The notes under the pieces: generated by a model
The model's input: only the letters and a program-made list of their open reading frames with translations
Told to the model about the DNA's origin: nothing
Database searches by the model: none
Translations under genes and position numbers: made by a program
Shown: one piece after another, positions 17,678 through 26,667 of the stretch
Position numbering within the stretch: position 1 is the stretch's first letter
Layout of the letters: every line of letters starts with the position of its first letter
Source of the DNA: Allobosea sp. LC85
GTDB taxonomy: Bacteria; Pseudomonadota; Alphaproteobacteria; Rhizobiales; Beijerinckiaceae
DNA length: 64,000 nt
Direction of reading: 5' to 3'
NCBI RefSeq assembly: GCF_000735605.1
Contig: NZ_JPKG01000004.1
Location: 1 to 64,000 of the forward strand

Positions 17678-18169
17678 GGAGCGTCCCTCTGTGTTTCATT
17701 TCATATAATGAAATATCATTTTGTTATTTGATATGCTATGGGTTGATCGAGCGGGCTGTCAAGCGTTGGTCGGATCGTCCGTGGGGTCAGAATGCTGACG
17801 GGGGATCGGCGTGGGCGCCAACGGGGAGGGGAGTCTTCGCCGCACCGCGAGGGCAGGCTGGGGCGGGCAGCAGGGCTCGGCAACGGATCAGGTCGCGATC
17901 GCGCGCTGACGCAGAACTGCCGGCGCCGGTCGCTCGTTTTCCCGACCTGACCGCGGCGACCCCGTGACGGGAAGGGCGGAGAGGGGGAAAAGGCCAGACC
18001 GCCTCTTGATCGGGCATTGCTATCTAATTAACATGGTAATTATATACTGAGTGGCGGTGTGGCTTTGCATTGTTGCTGAGGCCAGCCCCCCGCGTCGCCA
18101 CCCCGGGCCATCAACTCTCGAAGGCATGGTTCTCCGCCGAAGGCGCGAGGCGACAGAAGGACCGGATTC
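17678..18169. other. Divergent intergenic region between IclR and FAH genes
   Basis: This region should hold the promoters for both directions. The IclR-proximal part (about 17690-17750) is AT-rich and contains two overlapping inverted repeats. The middle is GC-rich and codes for nothing convincing. Another AT-rich stretch lies near 18020-18050. The FAH start at 18170 has GAAGGA eight bases upstream. I see no RNA gene. Confidence 0.5.
17699..17720. promoter_or_regulatory. Candidate IclR operator (overlapping palindromes)
   Basis: TTTCAT-ATA-ATGAAA (17699-17713) overlaps AATGA-AATA-TCATT (17707-17720), about 22-40 bp upstream of the IclR start. IclR-family proteins bind short AT-rich palindromes of about 15 bp, so autoregulation from this site is plausible. 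Assignment is by position and symmetry only. Confidence 0.4.
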
Positions 18170-19039
18170 ATGCTCGCCCCCAGATTCGTCAGCTTCTCCG
18201 CCGAAAACCGCGTCGGATACGGCCTGGCCGTGGAGGGCGGCATTGTCGATCTGTCCCGCCGCTTCTCGGCTCAGTGGCCGAGCCTGAAGGAGGTGGTCGC
18301 CGAGGGGGCCTTCGAACCGCTCGCCGAAGCGGCGGCCGGGCTTTCCGCGGATCTGCCGTTCCAGGCGATCCGCTACGAGCTTCCGGTCGCGGCGCCGGAG
18401 AAGATCATCTGCGTCGGCGTCAATTTTCCCGATCGCAACGCCGAGTACGGGGATGGCCAGGCCGCCCCGGCCAATCCATCGCTGTTCCCGCGCTTTGCGC
18501 GATCCTTCACCGGCCATGACCAGCCGCTGATCCGCCCGCCGGAGAGCGTGCAACTGGATTATGAGGGCGAGATCGTCATCGTCATCGGCAAATCGGGACG
18601 CCGTATCGCCGAGCGCGACGCGCTGGACCATGTCGCGGCCCTGTCGCTTTGCAATGAGGGGACGATCCGGGACTGGGTCCGGCACGCCAAGTTCAACGTC
18701 ACGCAGGGCAAGAATTTCGACCGCTCGGGCTCCATCGGGCCGTGGCTCGTTCCCTTCAGCGACGAGGCGCAGATCGCTGATATCGCGCTGACGACCCGCG
18801 TCAATGGCGAGCTGCGCCAGGAGGACCGCACCAGCCGGATGGTCTTCTCCTTCCGCCGGATCATCAGCTACATCTCGACCTTCACCACGCTTGTGCCGGG
18901 CGACATCCTCGTTACCGGCACCCCGACCGGGGCAGGGGCTCGCCTGGAGCCGCCGGTCTGGCTGAAGCCCGGTGACGTCGTCGAGGTCGAGGCCGGGGGC
19001 ATCGGCCTGCTCCGCAACACCATCGCCGACGAGGCCTGA
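18170..19039 (+). CDS. Fumarylacetoacetate hydrolase family enzyme (HpaG-like)
   Basis: This 289-residue protein has an FAH C-terminal domain from about residue 80. Metal ligands are visible in DYEGEIVIVIG (ExE) and the GKNFDRSGSIGPWL loop. The GTPTGAGARLEPPVWLKPGD segment is typical. Relatives are hydrolases or decarboxylases of acylpyruvates and of the ring-opened homoprotocatechuate acid. The hpaH-like gene starts four bases downstream, so a decarboxylase role feeding that hydratase is reasonable. No ring-cleavage dioxygenase is present in the window. Confidence 0.85.
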   Translation: MLAPRFVSFSAENRVGYGLAVEGGIVDLSRRFSAQWPSLKEVVAEGAFEPLAEAAAGLSADLPFQAIRYELPVAAPEKIICVGVNFPDRNAEYGDGQAAPANPSLFPRFARSFTGHDQPLIRPPESVQLDYEGEIVIVIGKSGRRIAERDALDHVAALSLCNEGTIRDWVRHAKFNVTQGKNFDRSGSIGPWLVPFSDEAQIADIALTTRVNGELRQEDRTSRMVFSFRRIISYISTFTTLVPGDILVTGTPTGAGARLEPPVWLKPGDVVEVEAGGIGLLRNTIADEA

Positions 19040-19042
19040 CCG

Positions 19043-19846
19043 ATGCTGACATCCGATGAAATCGCCGCCGCGGCGCTCAGCCTCGACGAGGCCGAACGGA
19101 CGCGCAGCCAGACCGGGCTGATGTCGCTCAGGCATCCCCAGATGACGATGGACGACGCCTATTCCGTCCAGGGAGCCTGGGTGAAGCGCAAGATCGCCGC
19201 CGGCCGAAAGGTGATCGGCTGGAAGATCGGCCTCACCTCGAAGGCGATGCAATATGCGCTGAATATCGACATCCCGGATTCCGGCGTGCTGTTCGACGAC
19301 ATGATGTTCGCCGATGGCGACAGCGTGCCGAAGGACCGCTTCATCCAGCCGCGGATCGAGGCCGAGATCGCCTTCGTGATGAAGGCGCCGCTGAAGGGCC
19401 CCAATATCGGGATCTTCGAGGTGCTCAATGCCTCCGATTACATCACTCCGGCGCTCGAGATCCTCGATACCCGCGTCCTGCGCGTCGATCCGCAGAGCGG
19501 GAAGGCCCGCACCATCGTCGACACGATCGCCGACAATGCTGCCAATGCCGGCATCGTCCTGGGTGGCCGCGCCATGCGACCGGACCAGGTCGATCTGCGC
19601 TGGGTCGGCGCCATCGTCTCGCGCAACGGCCAGGTCGAGGAGACCGGGCTCGGAGCCGGCGTCTTGAACCATCCCGCCCGTGGCGTCGCCTGGCTTGCGA
19701 ACCGGCTCGCGGCCTATGGCGATCATATCGAGGTCGGCCAGATCGTCCTGGCGGGCTCCTTCATTCGCCCGGTGGAAGCGCGACACGGCGACACCATCAC
19801 CGGCGATTACGGCCCGCTGGGCAGCGTCAGCTGCTTCTTCGAATAA
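19043..19846 (+). CDS. hpaH: 2-oxohept-3-ene-1,7-dioate hydratase (HpaH-like)
   Basis: This 267-residue protein matches the length and blocks of HpaH: KIGLTSKAMQ, RFIQPRIEAEIAFV, DNAANAGIVLGGR, TGLGAGVLNHPARGVAWLAN and GDYGPLGSVSC. The enzyme adds water to 2-oxo-hept-3-ene-1,7-dioate in homoprotocatechuate breakdown. It is read directly behind the FAH gene. A RIME-like palindrome follows the stop and separates it from the convergent second hydratase. The true substrate could be another 2-oxo-alkenoic diacid. Confidence 0.85.
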   Translation: MLTSDEIAAAALSLDEAERTRSQTGLMSLRHPQMTMDDAYSVQGAWVKRKIAAGRKVIGWKIGLTSKAMQYALNIDIPDSGVLFDDMMFADGDSVPKDRFIQPRIEAEIAFVMKAPLKGPNIGIFEVLNASDYITPALEILDTRVLRVDPQSGKARTIVDTIADNAANAGIVLGGRAMRPDQVDLRWVGAIVSRNGQVEETGLGAGVLNHPARGVAWLANRLAAYGDHIEVGQIVLAGSFIRPVEARHGDTITGDYGPLGSVSCFFE

Positions 19847-19847
19847 A

Positions 19848-19946
19848 GCATCGGCCCGAAAAGTGGATTGCGGTTTTGGGCAAAGCCGATGCAAACACAG
19901 CAGGTTAGAGCATCGGACCGGATATGATATCCGGTCCGGTGCTCTA
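19848..19946. repeat. RIME-like bipartite palindromic repeat, copy 1
   Basis: First part: GCATCGGC (19848-19855) and its complement (19885-19892) around a stretch with AAAAGTGGA and CGGTTTT. Second part: 20-bp arms 19906-19925 and 19927-19946, TAGAGCAT at one end and GTGCTCTA at the other, with one mismatch. It lies between two convergent genes. An inverted copy lies at 20893-20994. Confidence 0.8.
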
Positions 19947-20035
19947 GGCGCGCGCCGGTCGCTTCAAGCGGCCCGTGAGGCGACGGGGCGGCCGGCCGGC
20001 ATCCCGTCGAAGGGCGAAGTCGAGCCCCCCTTGGT

Positions 20036-20818
20036 TCAGCCGGCTTCGACGGTGAGCGCGACGGCTCCGATGCCCTCGAGCTCGAAGCTGTAGGTTTCCG
20101 TCTCGGTCGGGAAACGGGTGGTGACGAGGCTGCCGGTCATGACCACATCGCCGGCACGCAGGCTCCGGCCCTTGGCTGCGAGTGCGTTCGCCAGCCAGGC
20201 CAGCGGCGAGAAAGGGTGGCCGAGCACGTCCCTTCCGTGGCCGCGGTCGATCTCGACGCCATTGCGGTGGACCACCCCGGTGACCGCATCCAGCTCAGGC
20301 CATGGGCTGCGGAACGCGGAGAGGACGATGCCGCCGTTCCAGGAATTGTCGGCGACGAGCGAGAGCACGTCGAGTTCGGCATAATCGGCCGCGCGGTCGT
20401 CGACGATCTCGATCGCGGCGCAGACGCCGCCGACATGGGCAGCAATCGTCTCGGGCGTGAAAGCGGGGCCACTGATCGGAAGATCGCTCGCCAGGCGCAC
20501 GGCGATCTCGAATTCGAGACCGATCCGCCCATAGCCGGAGATTTGGACCCGGGCGCCGGAGCGGTGCAGCCGGTCAGCGAGGACGACCCCGGCAATCGGC
20601 TGGTCGATGCCGCACATCCTCTGCATGCGCTGCGAGGTCAGGCCGATCTTGTAGCCGACGCTCTCGCCGAACCGGGTCTGCAGCAGCGAGACATAGCGAT
20701 CCTGCACCCTGTAGGCGTCGTCGAGCGAAGCGATGCCGCCGGCCGCCGCGAAAGGGCGGAAGCGCACCTGTTCCTCGTGCTCGCGCATCAACCTCTGCGC
20801 CAGACCATTCACATCCAT
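20036..20818 (-). CDS. 2-keto-4-pentenoate hydratase family protein (MhpD/DmpH-like)
   Basis: An ATG at 20818 with GGAGGA seven bases upstream gives 260 residues. The open frame upstream to 20884 is basic and unlike the family. Core motifs are VGYKIGLTSQRMQ, GRIGLEFEIAVRL, IEIVDDRAADY, DNSWNGGIVL and GDVVMTGSL. The family hydrates 2-hydroxy-dienoates or decarboxylates 4-oxalocrotonate. It faces hpaH and is only distantly similar to it. RIME-like repeats in opposite orientation stand on both sides of the gene, so it could have come in as a unit. Confidence 0.85.
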   Translation of the reverse strand: MDVNGLAQRLMREHEEQVRFRPFAAAGGIASLDDAYRVQDRYVSLLQTRFGESVGYKIGLTSQRMQRMCGIDQPIAGVVLADRLHRSGARVQISGYGRIGLEFEIAVRLASDLPISGPAFTPETIAAHVGGVCAAIEIVDDRAADYAELDVLSLVADNSWNGGIVLSAFRSPWPELDAVTGVVHRNGVEIDRGHGRDVLGHPFSPLAWLANALAAKGRSLRAGDVVMTGSLVTTRFPTETETYSFELEGIGAVALTVEAG

Positions 20819-20892
20819 CACCTCGTCCTCCCCCCGGCCGGTGCCTCTTTGAGCCCGGCGTTTAGATTTGCAGTTCTTCGCCACGGCCTTGC

Positions 20893-20994
20893 TAGATCGT
20901 CGGACCGGATATCGTATCCGGTCCGACGATCTAACCTTCTTGTGTTTGCATCGGCTTTGCCCCGAAAAACGCGATCCACTTTTCGGGCCGAAGC
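20893..20994. repeat. RIME-like bipartite palindromic repeat, copy 2 (inverted)
   Basis: Perfect 19-bp arms at 20893-20911 and 20915-20933 (TAGATCGTCGGACCGGATA and complement, loop TCG). They are followed by GCATCGGC (20948-20955) with GCCGAAGC (20987-20994) around AAAACGCGATCCACTTTT. Order and orientation are reversed relative to copy 1. The element lies between the hydratase start and the MocR-type gene stop. Confidence 0.8.
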
Positions 20995-20995
20995 T

Positions 20996-22477
20996 TTAGG
21001 TCGCAGCCACGACCTCGGCAAAGCGCCGCACCGCCGGCGGTATGCGCTCGGGTGCGGTATTGCCGAAGCCGAAGATGAAGCCCGTCGCCTCCTGGCTCTG
21101 CAGCCGATAGCGGGACAGGGCCGGCACATCGATGCCGCGCTGCCGGGCCGCATCGGTGATCGCGCGGTCGCTCAGAGGGCCGCGCGCATGCGCGGTCAGA
21201 TGCAGCCCCGCCGTCACCTCGGGAATGACCAGCCGATCGCTGAGCGCCTCGTGCAGGGCCCCGACGAGGATGGCCGCCCGTTCGCGATACAGAAGCCGCA
21301 TCCGCCGCACATGCCGGGCCAGCACCCCCCGGCCCATGATATCGGCCACCATCTGCTGCAGCGGCGGCGGCAAATAGCAGGAGAAGACCAGCTTGGCCCG
21401 GTAGAACAGCTCGACCAGATCGGGAGGCAGGACCAGATAGGTCAGGCCAAGCGACGGGGAGAAGATCCGGTTGATGTTGCCGATGAAGATGACGCGCTGA
21501 TCGGTGTCGAGCGACAGCAATGAGGCCAGCGGCTGGCGGTTGATGCCGATCGGGCTGCTGTAATCATATTCGATCACCCAGGCATCCCTGGCGCGGGCCC
21601 AGGCCAGCAGCGCAAGCCGGCGCGCCATCGGCATCGTCGAGCCATAGGGAAACTGGTTGGTCGGCGAGGCGATCACCATCCGGGCGGTGTCCGCTTCTGC
21701 GCTGAAGCCATCGACGCAGAGCCCGTCGTGATCCACTGGATGCGGCAGAACGCGGGCGCCATTCGCCACGAGCGCCGCGACGCGGGTCGGATAGCCGGGA
21801 TCCTCCACGATGACGCCGTCGCCTGGATCGAGCAGCAACTGGGCGAGAAGGATGAAGGCCTGGGTCGTGCTGGCGACGACGGCGATCTGCTCGGCCGCGC
21901 AGGGCACGCCCTCGTATTCGCCGAGATATTTCGCGATCTGCTGGCGCAGGGCGGGCAGGCCGAGGCGCTCGCTGAAGCTGAACTGGGGCCAGGGCTCCGA
22001 ACCCCAGTATTCGGCGGTGCTGCGCCGGATGTCGCTGAACGGCAATTCGTCGAGCGCCGGAAGCAGGGGGCTGAGATCGTAGCCGAGTTCACGCTCGCTC
22101 GGGAGCGGCAGGCCCATCAGCGCGCTGCCGCGCCGGGCCAGGATGCGGGGCTGTCGCGGCGGGCTGGCCGGTGCCGGGGCGTCCAGGCGGCGATGCAGAT
22201 CCTCCGGCAGGTCGGTCTCGATATAGGTGCCCGCGCCGGTGCGGCCATGCGCATAGCCCTCGTTCTTCAGGCGCGCATAGGCGAGCACGATCGTCGAACG
22301 GGAGACATCGAGCTCGTCCGAGAGCTTTCGCTGCGGTGGCAGACGTGCGCCGCGGGGGATTGCCCCGGCCACGACCATCGCACGGAGTTGTCCCGCGATC
22401 TGGTCGTAGAGCGGTTCCGGCCCGTCCCGCGCCAGCGCGAGCGCGTTCCAGAACGGATAGTTGAAGGCCGAATTCAT
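20996..22477 (-). CDS. MocR/GabR-type regulator with altered PLP site (module A)
   Basis: About 493 residues from the ATG at 22477 (a GTG at 22489 is an alternative). The N-terminus is a GntR winged helix (RLPPQRKLSDELDVSRSTIV). The rest is a class I aminotransferase fold (VEDPGYPTRV; SPTNQFPYGSTM; IEYDYSSP). In MocR proteins the PLP-binding Lys sits in GxFSKTL. Here the segment reads GNINRIF, so that residue is Arg337 and no Schiff base can form. It is divergent from an ABC importer whose promoter carries ATTGG direct repeats, its likely operator. A paralogue at 46157 shares the same change. Confidence 0.9.
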   Translation of the reverse strand: MNSAFNYPFWNALALARDGPEPLYDQIAGQLRAMVVAGAIPRGARLPPQRKLSDELDVSRSTIVLAYARLKNEGYAHGRTGAGTYIETDLPEDLHRRLDAPAPASPPRQPRILARRGSALMGLPLPSERELGYDLSPLLPALDELPFSDIRRSTAEYWGSEPWPQFSFSERLGLPALRQQIAKYLGEYEGVPCAAEQIAVVASTTQAFILLAQLLLDPGDGVIVEDPGYPTRVAALVANGARVLPHPVDHDGLCVDGFSAEADTARMVIASPTNQFPYGSTMPMARRLALLAWARARDAWVIEYDYSSPIGINRQPLASLLSLDTDQRVIFIGNINRIFSPSLGLTYLVLPPDLVELFYRAKLVFSCYLPPPLQQMVADIMGRGVLARHVRRMRLLYRERAAILVGALHEALSDRLVIPEVTAGLHLTAHARGPLSDRAITDAARQRGIDVPALSRYRLQSQEATGFIFGFGNTAPERIPPAVRRFAEVVAAT

Positions 22478-22545
22478 GTCCTGCTGCACCCTTCACGAGA
22501 TCGGATTGAGCCGCCGGCATGCGGCAGGGTCAAGCGGCTCCGCAC

Positions 22546-22575
22546 AATTGGTCTGCATCATTTGAAAGAATTGGT
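22546..22575. promoter_or_regulatory. Candidate MocR operator A: AATTGGT direct repeats
   Basis: AATTGGT occurs at 22546-22552 and again at 22569-22575, 23 bp apart on the same strand, in the divergent gap between the regulator and the ATPase gene. MocR-type dimers bind direct repeats on one face of the helix. The second half-site, GAATTGGTACTTG, closely resembles GAATTGGACCTTG in the matching region of module B. Confidence 0.5.
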
Positions 22576-22661
22576 ACTTGAGACGGCATCTGGCCGCCGA
22601 TACCGTCCCTGCCAATCGAGATCGGGCAAAGCCGGTCCAGCAGTGCAAAGGGGAGGATACC

Positions 22662-23438
22662 GTGTCTCGACCGGAGGCGAAGACCGTCCTCACCGCGGAC
22701 GTCATCCACAAGAGCTATGGCGACTTTCCCGTTCTCAAGGGTGTCAGCCTCGCGGCCCGCGAACGGGACGTGATCTGCATGATCGGCGCCAGCGGCTCGG
22801 GCAAGAGCACCTTCCTGCGCTGCATCAACCTGCTGGAAACGCCGGAATCCGGCACGATTTCCTTCGAGGGCGAGGAGATCAAGCTCCAGCGCAGCGGAAA
22901 CCGCCCGCCGGTGCTCAATGCCAGGCAGATCAGCCGGATCCGCAGCCGGATGGGCATGGTGTTCCAGAGCTTCAACCTGTGGAGCCACCTGACCGTGCTC
23001 GAGAACGTCACCATCGCGCCGATCAAGGTGCTGGGCGTGGCGAAGGCCGAGGCGATCGAACGTGCCGAGGCCCTGCTGGCGAAGGTCGGGCTGTTCGACA
23101 AGCGCTATCACTACCCCGCCCATATTTCCGGCGGCCAGCAGCAGCGCTGCGCGATCGCCCGCGCCCTGGCGATGGAGCCCAAGCTGCTGCTCTTCGACGA
23201 GCCGACCTCGGCGCTCGACCCCGAACTCGTCGGCGAGGTGCTGCGCGTCATGCGCGTTCTCGCCGAGGAGGGACGGACCATGATCGTCGTGACCCATGAA
23301 ATGGCGTTCGCCCGCGAAGTCTCGAACGAGGTGCTCTTCCTTCACGAGGGCAAGATCGAGGAGCGCAACAGCCCGGATCAGATCTTCGGCAATCCGACGT
23401 CGGAGCGGTGCAGGCGCTTTCTGCAGCGCGTTCTTTGA
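22662..23438 (+). CDS. Polar-amino-acid-type ABC transporter ATPase (module A)
   Basis: A GTG start at 22662 with GGAGG five bases upstream gives 258 residues and is preferred to the ATG at 22578. Walker A is GASGSGKST, the signature is [15 protein letters not shown], Walker B is [12 protein letters not shown] and the H-loop is VTHEM. It belongs to the HisP/GlnQ group. It is the first gene of the operon: ATPase, binding protein, two permeases and a HisN-like phosphatase. A close paralogue is at 47841. Confidence 0.92.
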   Translation: MSRPEAKTVLTADVIHKSYGDFPVLKGVSLAARERDVICMIGASGSGKSTFLRCINLLETPESGTISFEGEEIKLQRSGNRPPVLNARQISRIRSRMGMVFQSFNLWSHLTVLENVTIAPIKVLGVAKAEAIERAEALLAKVGLFDKRYHYPAHISGGQQQRCAIARALAMEPKLLLFDEPTSALDPELVGEVLRVMRVLAEEGRTMIVVTHEMAFAREVSNEVLFLHEGKIEERNSPDQIFGNPTSERCRRFLQRVL

Positions 23439-23449
23439 GGAGAAGAACC

Positions 23450-24247
23450 ATGAGAAAGACCGCACTGGCCCTCCTGTCGGGCGCAGCGCTGCTGCTGGCC
23501 GGCACCGCCTTCGCCCGCGAGGTGAAGATCGGGACCGACTGCACCAATCCACCCTTCAACTACCGCACCGCGAGCGGCGAACTGGCCGGCTTCGACGTCG
23601 ATATCGCGCGTGAGATCGGCAAGCGCGAAGGATTTGACCTCAAATTCGTCTGCCAATCGCTCGATGGTGCGCTCCCGGCCCTGACGGCGCGCAAATTCGA
23701 TCTCATCCTCGCGAGCCTCTCGATCACCGAAGCGCGCCAGAAGAGCATCGACTTCAGCATCCCCTATCGCTCGTCGACCGGCCGGTTCGTCGGTCCGAAA
23801 TCATCCACGCTCGCGCCCGTCACCGCCGACGGCCAGCCCAATCCCAAGGCCCTCGACGGCAAGGTTGTCGGGCTGATCCGTTCGAGCACCTATGACCGCT
23901 ATTTCACCGAACTGTTCCCCGGCGTGCAGATCTCGCGCTACGAGAACTACGAGACCCTGCTGCTCGACCTCGTCTCCGGCCGCGTCGACCTGATCATGGC
24001 CGGGCCGATCAAGATGGAGGGCTTCTTCGAGGACGCCCAGGGCAAGAATTTCAAGTATATCGGCCCCGAACTCGAGAACATCAAGTATTTCGGACCCGGT
24101 GTCGGCGTCGGACTGCGCAAAAACGAGCCCGAACTGCTCGACAAGGTCAACAATGCGCTGAAGGGCATGTTCGCCGACGGCACCTTCAAGACGATCAACC
24201 AGAAGTACTGGAAGTTCACGGTGCTCCCCAGCGTCTGGACCCCATGA
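23450..24247 (+). CDS. Periplasmic binding protein, HisJ/LAO type (module A)
   Basis: 265 residues from the ATG at 23450 (AGGAG upstream). Signal peptide to about GTAFARE. The ligand carboxylate site is kept (SLSITEARQ, equivalent to Ser and Arg77 of LAO). The Asp that holds the ligand amino group (Asp161 in LAO, in LQDEVAASEGF) is replaced: the segment is IMAGPIKMEGF. The module B paralogue has the same AGPIK. The ligand is therefore likely a carboxylate without a standard free alpha-amino group. This is inferred by hand alignment. Confidence 0.9.
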   Translation: MRKTALALLSGAALLLAGTAFAREVKIGTDCTNPPFNYRTASGELAGFDVDIAREIGKREGFDLKFVCQSLDGALPALTARKFDLILASLSITEARQKSIDFSIPYRSSTGRFVGPKSSTLAPVTADGQPNPKALDGKVVGLIRSSTYDRYFTELFPGVQISRYENYETLLLDLVSGRVDLIMAGPIKMEGFFEDAQGKNFKYIGPELENIKYFGPGVGVGLRKNEPELLDKVNNALKGMFADGTFKTINQKYWKFTVLPSVWTP

Positions 24248-24335
24248 TCCCCTCCGGGTGGCGCCAGCCGCCGCCCGGCACCGCCCGCGCGGCTGAAACG
24301 GCCCCGCGCGATCTTCGCCCCGACAGGACCGATCC

Positions 24336-25034
24336 ATGACGGCAGACCTCTTCCAGGGCTGGGGAACGCAGCTCTTCTGGGGCACGATGGTCACGCTCCA
24401 GGTTGCGTTCCTGTCGCTGCTGGCGGGCCTGGCGATCGGCCTTGCGGTTGCGCTCGCCAAGCTTTCCTCGTCGCGCTTCCTGCGCGCGGCGGGTGATTTC
24501 TACACGACCAGCGTCCGCGGGACGCCCGAACTGCTCATCATCCTGCTGGTCTATTTCGGCAGCACCGTCGCGCTCTCGGCGATGCTGCGCTGGATCGCGG
24601 GACCGGAGGTCTATGTCGAGATCCCGGCGATGGCAGCCGGCGTGTTCGCGCTCAGCCTCGTCTTTGGCGCCTATGCGGCCGAGATCTTCCGGGGGGCCTT
24701 TCTCGCCATCCCGCCGGGGCAGATCGAAGCCGCCAAGGCCTTCGGAATGTCGCCGCTGACGCTGTTCATCCATATCCGCATGCCCCTGATGTGGCGCTAT
24801 GCCCTGCCGAGCCTCGGCAATATCTGGATCTCGCTGATCAAGAACACCTCGCTGATCTCGGTCGTCGGCCTCGAGGAGCTGATGCGCGTCAGCTATCTCG
24901 CCACCTCGGTGACGCGCAGCCCGTTCCATTTCTACCTGCTCGCGGCGGTCATCTATCTCACGCTGACCATCATCAATTCCCTCATCATCGAATTGCTCGA
25001 AACCCGCGCGAACCGCGGCGTGCGGAGGGTCTGA
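24336..25034 (+). CDS. ABC transporter permease HisQ-like (module A)
   Basis: This 232-residue inner-membrane permease has about five helices and the cytoplasmic EAA loop (GQIEAAKAFGMSPLTLF) that docks to the ATPase. The N-terminal VRGTPELLIILLVYFG stretch is typical for the HisQ/M group. AGGA stands seven bases before the ATG. The next permease begins two bases after the stop, so the pair is made together and probably forms a heterodimer. Confidence 0.9.
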   Translation: MTADLFQGWGTQLFWGTMVTLQVAFLSLLAGLAIGLAVALAKLSSSRFLRAAGDFYTTSVRGTPELLIILLVYFGSTVALSAMLRWIAGPEVYVEIPAMAAGVFALSLVFGAYAAEIFRGAFLAIPPGQIEAAKAFGMSPLTLFIHIRMPLMWRYALPSLGNIWISLIKNTSLISVVGLEELMRVSYLATSVTRSPFHFYLLAAVIYLTLTIINSLIIELLETRANRGVRRV

Positions 25035-25036
25035 TC

Positions 25037-25765
25037 ATGGACATCTCGCTCATGATCGAGAGCATCCCGCGCCTGCTCGAAGGGGCGGTCGTCACCCTGC
25101 AGCTCCTGCTGCTGACCGAGATCATCGGCTTCGTGCTCGCCCTGCCGCTCGGCATCCTCTACGCGAACGGCAGCAAGGCTGTGCGGGCGCCGATCTACTG
25201 CTTCGTCTATTTCTTTCGCGGCACGCCGCTGCTGGTCCAGATCTTCATCGTCTATTACGGCCTCGCGCAGTTCGAGTTCGTGCGCGAGAGCTTTCTCTGG
25301 CCGTATCTGCGCAAGCCCTTCATCTGTGCCCTGCTGGCCTGTGCCCTGCATTCCGCCGCCTATACCGCGAATATCCTGCGCGGCGCGATCCAGGGCGTGC
25401 CCGCCGGCGAGATCGAGGCGGCGCGCGCCTGCGGCATGTCGGCCTTCCAGGTCCAGCGGCTGATCGTGCTGCCGATTGCGCTGCGCCTGATGCTGCCGGC
25501 CTACAGCAACCAGGCCATCGGCATGCTGAAGGGCACGTCGCTCGCCAGCACGATCACGCTGATGGAACTGACCGGCGTGGCCAACACCATCGTGGCGGAT
25601 ACGTTCTCGCCCTATGAGATCTTCATCATGGCCGCGCTGATCTATCTTTCGATCACGCTCGTCATCACCCGTTGCTTCAAATTCGCCGAATACAGCCTCA
25701 GCAAGCACCAGCGCCCGCTCAAGAGCAGCGCGGCAATCCCTGGACAGGTCAGACATGCCGACTAG
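25037..25765 (+). CDS. ABC transporter permease HisM-like (module A)
   Basis: The ATG at 25037 (GGAGGG seven bases upstream) gives 242 residues. The family pattern is clear: FFRGTPLLVQIFIVYYGLAQ, the EAA loop GEIEAARACGMSAFQ and KGTSLASTITLMELTG. It partners the preceding permease. Its 3' end overlaps the start of the phosphatase gene by 11 bases, tying that enzyme to the transporter at the level of translation. Confidence 0.9.
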   Translation: MDISLMIESIPRLLEGAVVTLQLLLLTEIIGFVLALPLGILYANGSKAVRAPIYCFVYFFRGTPLLVQIFIVYYGLAQFEFVRESFLWPYLRKPFICALLACALHSAAYTANILRGAIQGVPAGEIEAARACGMSAFQVQRLIVLPIALRLMLPAYSNQAIGMLKGTSLASTITLMELTGVANTIVADTFSPYEIFIMAALIYLSITLVITRCFKFAEYSLSKHQRPLKSSAAIPGQVRHAD

Positions 25766-26558
25766 CGACATCCGGAATTTCATCGCCTTCGCGCAGGAAC
25801 TGGTCGAGGCGAGCGGCGAGATCATCCGCGAGGGGGCAAGGCACAACAACGCCTTCATCTCCAAGGGTGACGACAGCCCGGTCACCGAGATCGACCGGCG
25901 CGCCGAGACCGAGATCCGCCGCCGCATCGAAGCGGCCTATCCCAGCCATGGCATCCTGGGCGAGGAGTTCGGGTCGCACGGAATCGACGAGGATTTTGTC
26001 TGGGTCATCGACCCGATCGACGGGACCAAGGCCTTCGTCGCCGGCATTCCGGTCTTCGGCACGCTCATCGCGCTCACCCATCGTGGCGTCCCGATCCTCG
26101 GTGTCATCGACCAGCCGATGACGCGGGAGCGCTGGATCGGGGCGGAGGGCTTTCCGACGACGCTGAACGGCGCGCGCGTCACGACCTCTAGCCGGCGCGT
26201 CCTGTCGGAAGCGGTGATGTCGACGAGCAATATCGAGCTCTATGACGAGGACAGCCTGCCGACCTTCAGGGCCCTGCGCTCCTCCGTCCATTGGTGCGTC
26301 TATGGCGGCAGCTGCTATTCCTACGGACGGCTGGCCTCCGGCGCGATCGACATCGCGATCGACCGCTTCACGAATCCACATGACTATCTCGCGCATGTCG
26401 CCGTCATCACCCATGCCGGCGGTGTGATGACGGATTGGGACGGTGCGCCGCTGACGATCCGCTCAGGCGGGCAATGTTTGGCCGCGGCAAACCCCGCCCT
26501 GCACGCTGCCGCGCTGCGCAGGATCGCGCCCTCGCACCGGACCATGCCGGCTGCCTGA
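25755..26558 (+). CDS. Inositol-monophosphatase-family phosphatase, HisN-like (module A)
   Basis: This 267-residue Mg-dependent, Li-sensitive-type phosphatase has the motifs GEEFG (metal Glu), DPIDGTKAF (the metal Asp pair) and a C-terminal DYLAHVAVITHAGG in place of the usual WDxAAG. The DPIDGTKAFVAGIPVFGTLI wording is that of the histidinol-phosphatase (HisN) branch. It should remove phosphate from a small cytoplasmic metabolite. The overlap with the permease gene suggests it acts on imported material. The paralogue at 50899 sits in the same place in module B. Confidence 0.88.
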   Translation: MPTSDIRNFIAFAQELVEASGEIIREGARHNNAFISKGDDSPVTEIDRRAETEIRRRIEAAYPSHGILGEEFGSHGIDEDFVWVIDPIDGTKAFVAGIPVFGTLIALTHRGVPILGVIDQPMTRERWIGAEGFPTTLNGARVTTSSRRVLSEAVMSTSNIELYDEDSLPTFRALRSSVHWCVYGGSCYSYGRLASGAIDIAIDRFTNPHDYLAHVAVITHAGGVMTDWDGAPLTIRSGGQCLAAANPALHAAALRRIAPSHRTMPAA

Positions 26559-26667
26559 GCGGGCAGGCGATTTCGCATTCCAGACCCCGAGTTCCGCCAA
26601 GGCCCAGGCATCGCGCCGGGCTCGCCGACCATCCGAAGCTTTCCCATGCCCCAGTCGAGGCTTTCCC

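Noticed and set aside
19848..20994. Inverted repeats as ends of an insertion sequence
   Set aside because: No transposase lies between them, only a hydratase gene. The same element occurs singly elsewhere in the window, so it is an intergenic repeat.
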